From assembly GCA_030637565.1 (NCBI GenBank), contig DAOWGG010000068.1:1-6580 (forward strand): a DNA stretch of 6,580 nucleotides, written 5' to 3'. This DNA is from Candidatus Peregrinibacteria bacterium. GTDB taxonomy: Bacteria > Patescibacteriota > Gracilibacteria > UM-FILTER-43-11. The notes under the pieces are model-generated. The model did not search any database and was not told where the DNA came from. It saw nothing but the letters and a program-made list of their open reading frames with translations. Shown here piece after piece: positions 5,047 through 6,580 of this stretch. The number at the start of each line of letters is the position of its first letter. Positions within the stretch are counted from its first letter, which is position 1. The position numbers were made by a program, and so were the translations under genes.

Positions 5047-6580
5047 TTACTCTATTGCTGGTGCTTCGGCTGTTTCTTCTGGCAAGATGGGGATGTCACC
5101 GAACCTGATTTCGGGTACGTCGCTTTTTGGTTTTAGCCGTTGTACGACGGTGATTGATTTTGGATCAGGAAGAATAATGTTCCCAGAAGTGTCTTTTAAT
5201 CCTTTTAGATCAATTCGGTAATGCTCTTCTTCTTGATCGGTTATTCCTTCAATTTCTAATTGAATCACGTTGGGCTGAATTCGTTCGATGTAAATAATTT
5301 TTACTTCATCGGTGTTGGCATCTTTTTTATTTAAGTCTGCGATTTCAAAGTTACTTATGTTGGTGGCAGCTCCTTCTTCCATTGGTTCATTCCATATGAT
5401 ATTAATGTGAGACATATCTTCAAATTCCTGTTCAATGGGGTAGGGTGGAGTGGTGTCGGGTAGCATTCTTAGTTCTAAGCTCATGTCGTTTTCAATTTCC
5501 CCCACAAACAGTGCGCGGTTCTCACGAGCATCAAAATCATTGCTTTCCATCAATTCTCCCTCGGCGGTTTCAACGGTTATTTTGTAAAACATTTCACTTC
5601 CGGATTGTTTGATCAGCTTTAATTTGTACTGATCATTCAAGAAAGTGTTTCGAGGCAATGTATAAACATAACTTAAGCTCATTTTACTTCCTGCAGGCAG
5701 AACAATTTGAGTTCCAACCACTTTAAATTCACCTTCCGCTTCAATCTGACTATCCACTGGTGAACTTTCAATGTCAGCTCCTTTTGGAAGATAGAGCCTT
5801 AAATATCCTTTGTAGTTATCGCTATACGTATTGGTGAAGCCTGGGTATCGAATGGTGATTTCGGTCGTGATCTGAGGTAGCTCCTGGGTGATATTGGCGT
5901 AATAATGCGTTTCGGTTTGCACATACCGATCGGCTTTTTTACTTCCTAAATTAGCCAAATTAACTGCTAAAAAGTCACTTCGGTCTTCTGGGATCATGGC
6001 ATTGGCCCACTGCTTTTCAACCATCTTTTCCTGCAGGCGATCCTTTTTGAGCCACAAATAAATGTCTTTGTTGCGCAGTCCGCTTACAATAACATCTCTT
6101 GTTTTAAGTGGGTTTTTTTTGGCTTTTCCAATGAGTTCACCTGACAGTTCACCCAGAATGTTTTTTCGATCTTTTAATGCTTCAACATTATGTCGATCAA
6201 CATTGTTCACTGAGAATTCCAGTTCACTGAAAAGATTATTTTTGTTGAGCAATTTTCCGTTCAGCTCAATGTCGCCCAGTTCGTTTATTAAATCTTCAAT
6301 CAAGCTGAAGTTCACCACAATCACTCCATCCACTTCGTTATCTGGGAATTTTTCTTGATAGAATTTGATGATTTCACTAGCAGAATCGGGGAAGTTTGGG
6401 TTCCAGTTGGCATCGCGGAAAGTAAATCCTTCGTACCATTCGTTTTTTAACAACTCTTCGTGTGGATAAGGAGGGGTTACGTAGGTTTTACTATCAATGT
6501 CGTAAGAATTTTTAAAACTCAGTTCGGTTGGTACACCCATTTTGAAATCCAAGTTTCCGTATCCTGTAATAAACCCACCG
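5047..6580 (-). CDS. DUF4012 domain protein with C-terminal Ig-like (Big_5/SbsA-like) domain, 5'-truncated by window edge
   Basis: A large, probably extracytoplasmic protein, with 510 residues visible. The frame is open to the window edge with no start. The TTG at 6552 is not the start, because GGFITGYGN upstream of it matches the DUF4012 signature (R)PTGGFIGSYG. Other family segments are FRDANWNPNFPDSA (visible 54-67), VDGVIVVNFSLIEDLINELGDIEL (83-106), DFLAVNLANLGSKKADRYV (202-220) and YLRLYLPKGADI (259-270). About 377-481 resemble an SbsA-type Ig-like fold: INIIWNEPMEEGAATNISNFEI, IQPNVIQLEI and YRIDLKGLKDTSGNII. A Pro/Glu-rich tail ends the protein without a membrane segment or sorting motif. 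The missing N-terminus would be expected to hold a membrane anchor. The family's function is unknown. DUF4012 proteins are common in Patescibacteria and some Gram-positive lineages. Confidence 0.85.
   Translation of the reverse strand, partial: GGFITGYGNLDFKMGVPTELSFKNSYDIDSKTYVTPPYPHEELLKNEWYEGFTFRDANWNPNFPDSASEIIKFYQEKFPDNEVDGVIVVNFSLIEDLINELGDIELNGKLLNKNNLFSELEFSVNNVDRHNVEALKDRKNILGELSGELIGKAKKNPLKTRDVIVSGLRNKDIYLWLKKDRLQEKMVEKQWANAMIPEDRSDFLAVNLANLGSKKADRYVQTETHYYANITQELPQITTEITIRYPGFTNTYSDNYKGYLRLYLPKGADIESSPVDSQIEAEGEFKVVGTQIVLPAGSKMSLSYVYTLPRNTFLNDQYKLKLIKQSGSEMFYKITVETAEGELMESNDFDARENRALFVGEIENDMSLELRMLPDTTPPYPIEQEFEDMSHINIIWNEPMEEGAATNISNFEIADLNKKDANTDEVKIIYIERIQPNVIQLEIEGITDQEEEHYRIDLKGLKDTSGNIILPDPKSITVVQRLKPKSDVPEIRFGDIPILPEETAEAPAIE

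Noticed and set aside
4942..5136. Short + strand open frame of about 64 codons over the hairpin region.
   Set aside because: It overlaps the end of the DUF4012 gene, has no recognisable protein motif, and its sequence is explained by the hairpin and antisense coding.
6550..6552. TTG at 6552 as the start of the DUF4012 gene.
   Set aside because: The upstream in-frame residues GGFITGYGN are part of the DUF4012 signature, so the gene is truncated by the window edge.

Overview
The window is AT-rich bacterial DNA with seven protein genes in two converging blocks: four on the + strand (left) and three on the - strand (right). I found no rRNA, tRNA, CRISPR array, insertion sequence or phage gene. 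The large exported DUF4012 protein, small compact genes, short AT-rich gaps, and absence of Shine-Dalgarno sequences at all five visible starts suggest a member of the Patescibacteria (Candidate Phyla Radiation), perhaps Peregrinibacteria-like. This lineage call is an inference. All conserved proteins read through without interruption under the standard bacterial code, which argues against the UGA=Gly code of Gracilibacteria and Absconditabacteria. The visible stops are TAA (five) and TAG (two).

Left block (+ strand, 1-2357): the 3' part of a dGTP triphosphohydrolase (dgt family, start outside the window); a 130-bp gap built almost entirely of palindromes and inverted repeats; nrdR, the repressor of ribonucleotide reductase genes; a family-3 SAM-dependent O-methyltransferase; and a membrane-anchored or exported DUF192 protein. 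The last two genes are 6 bp apart and probably form one transcription unit. The Dgt-like protein and NrdR both act to lower dNTP levels, one by hydrolysis and the other by repressing synthesis.

Right block (- strand, 6580-2352): a DUF4012 exported protein, whose 5' end lies outside the window and which carries a C-terminal Ig-like domain; a 314-bp gap holding a long imperfect hairpin followed by T tracts and, nearer dnaJ, a tandem palindromic 8-mer; dnaJ; and a C-terminal processing (S41) protease. dnaJ and the protease gene are 26 bp apart and may be co-transcribed as a protein quality-control pair. The protease and DUF192 genes converge and overlap by 6 bp at their stop codons, with no convincing terminator between the blocks.

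The proteins are mostly ordinary housekeeping types. The most notable signals are non-coding: the 21-bp perfect inverted repeat upstream of nrdR, the hairpin downstream of the DUF4012 gene, and the tandem palindrome upstream of dnaJ. I see no convincing new multi-gene system.
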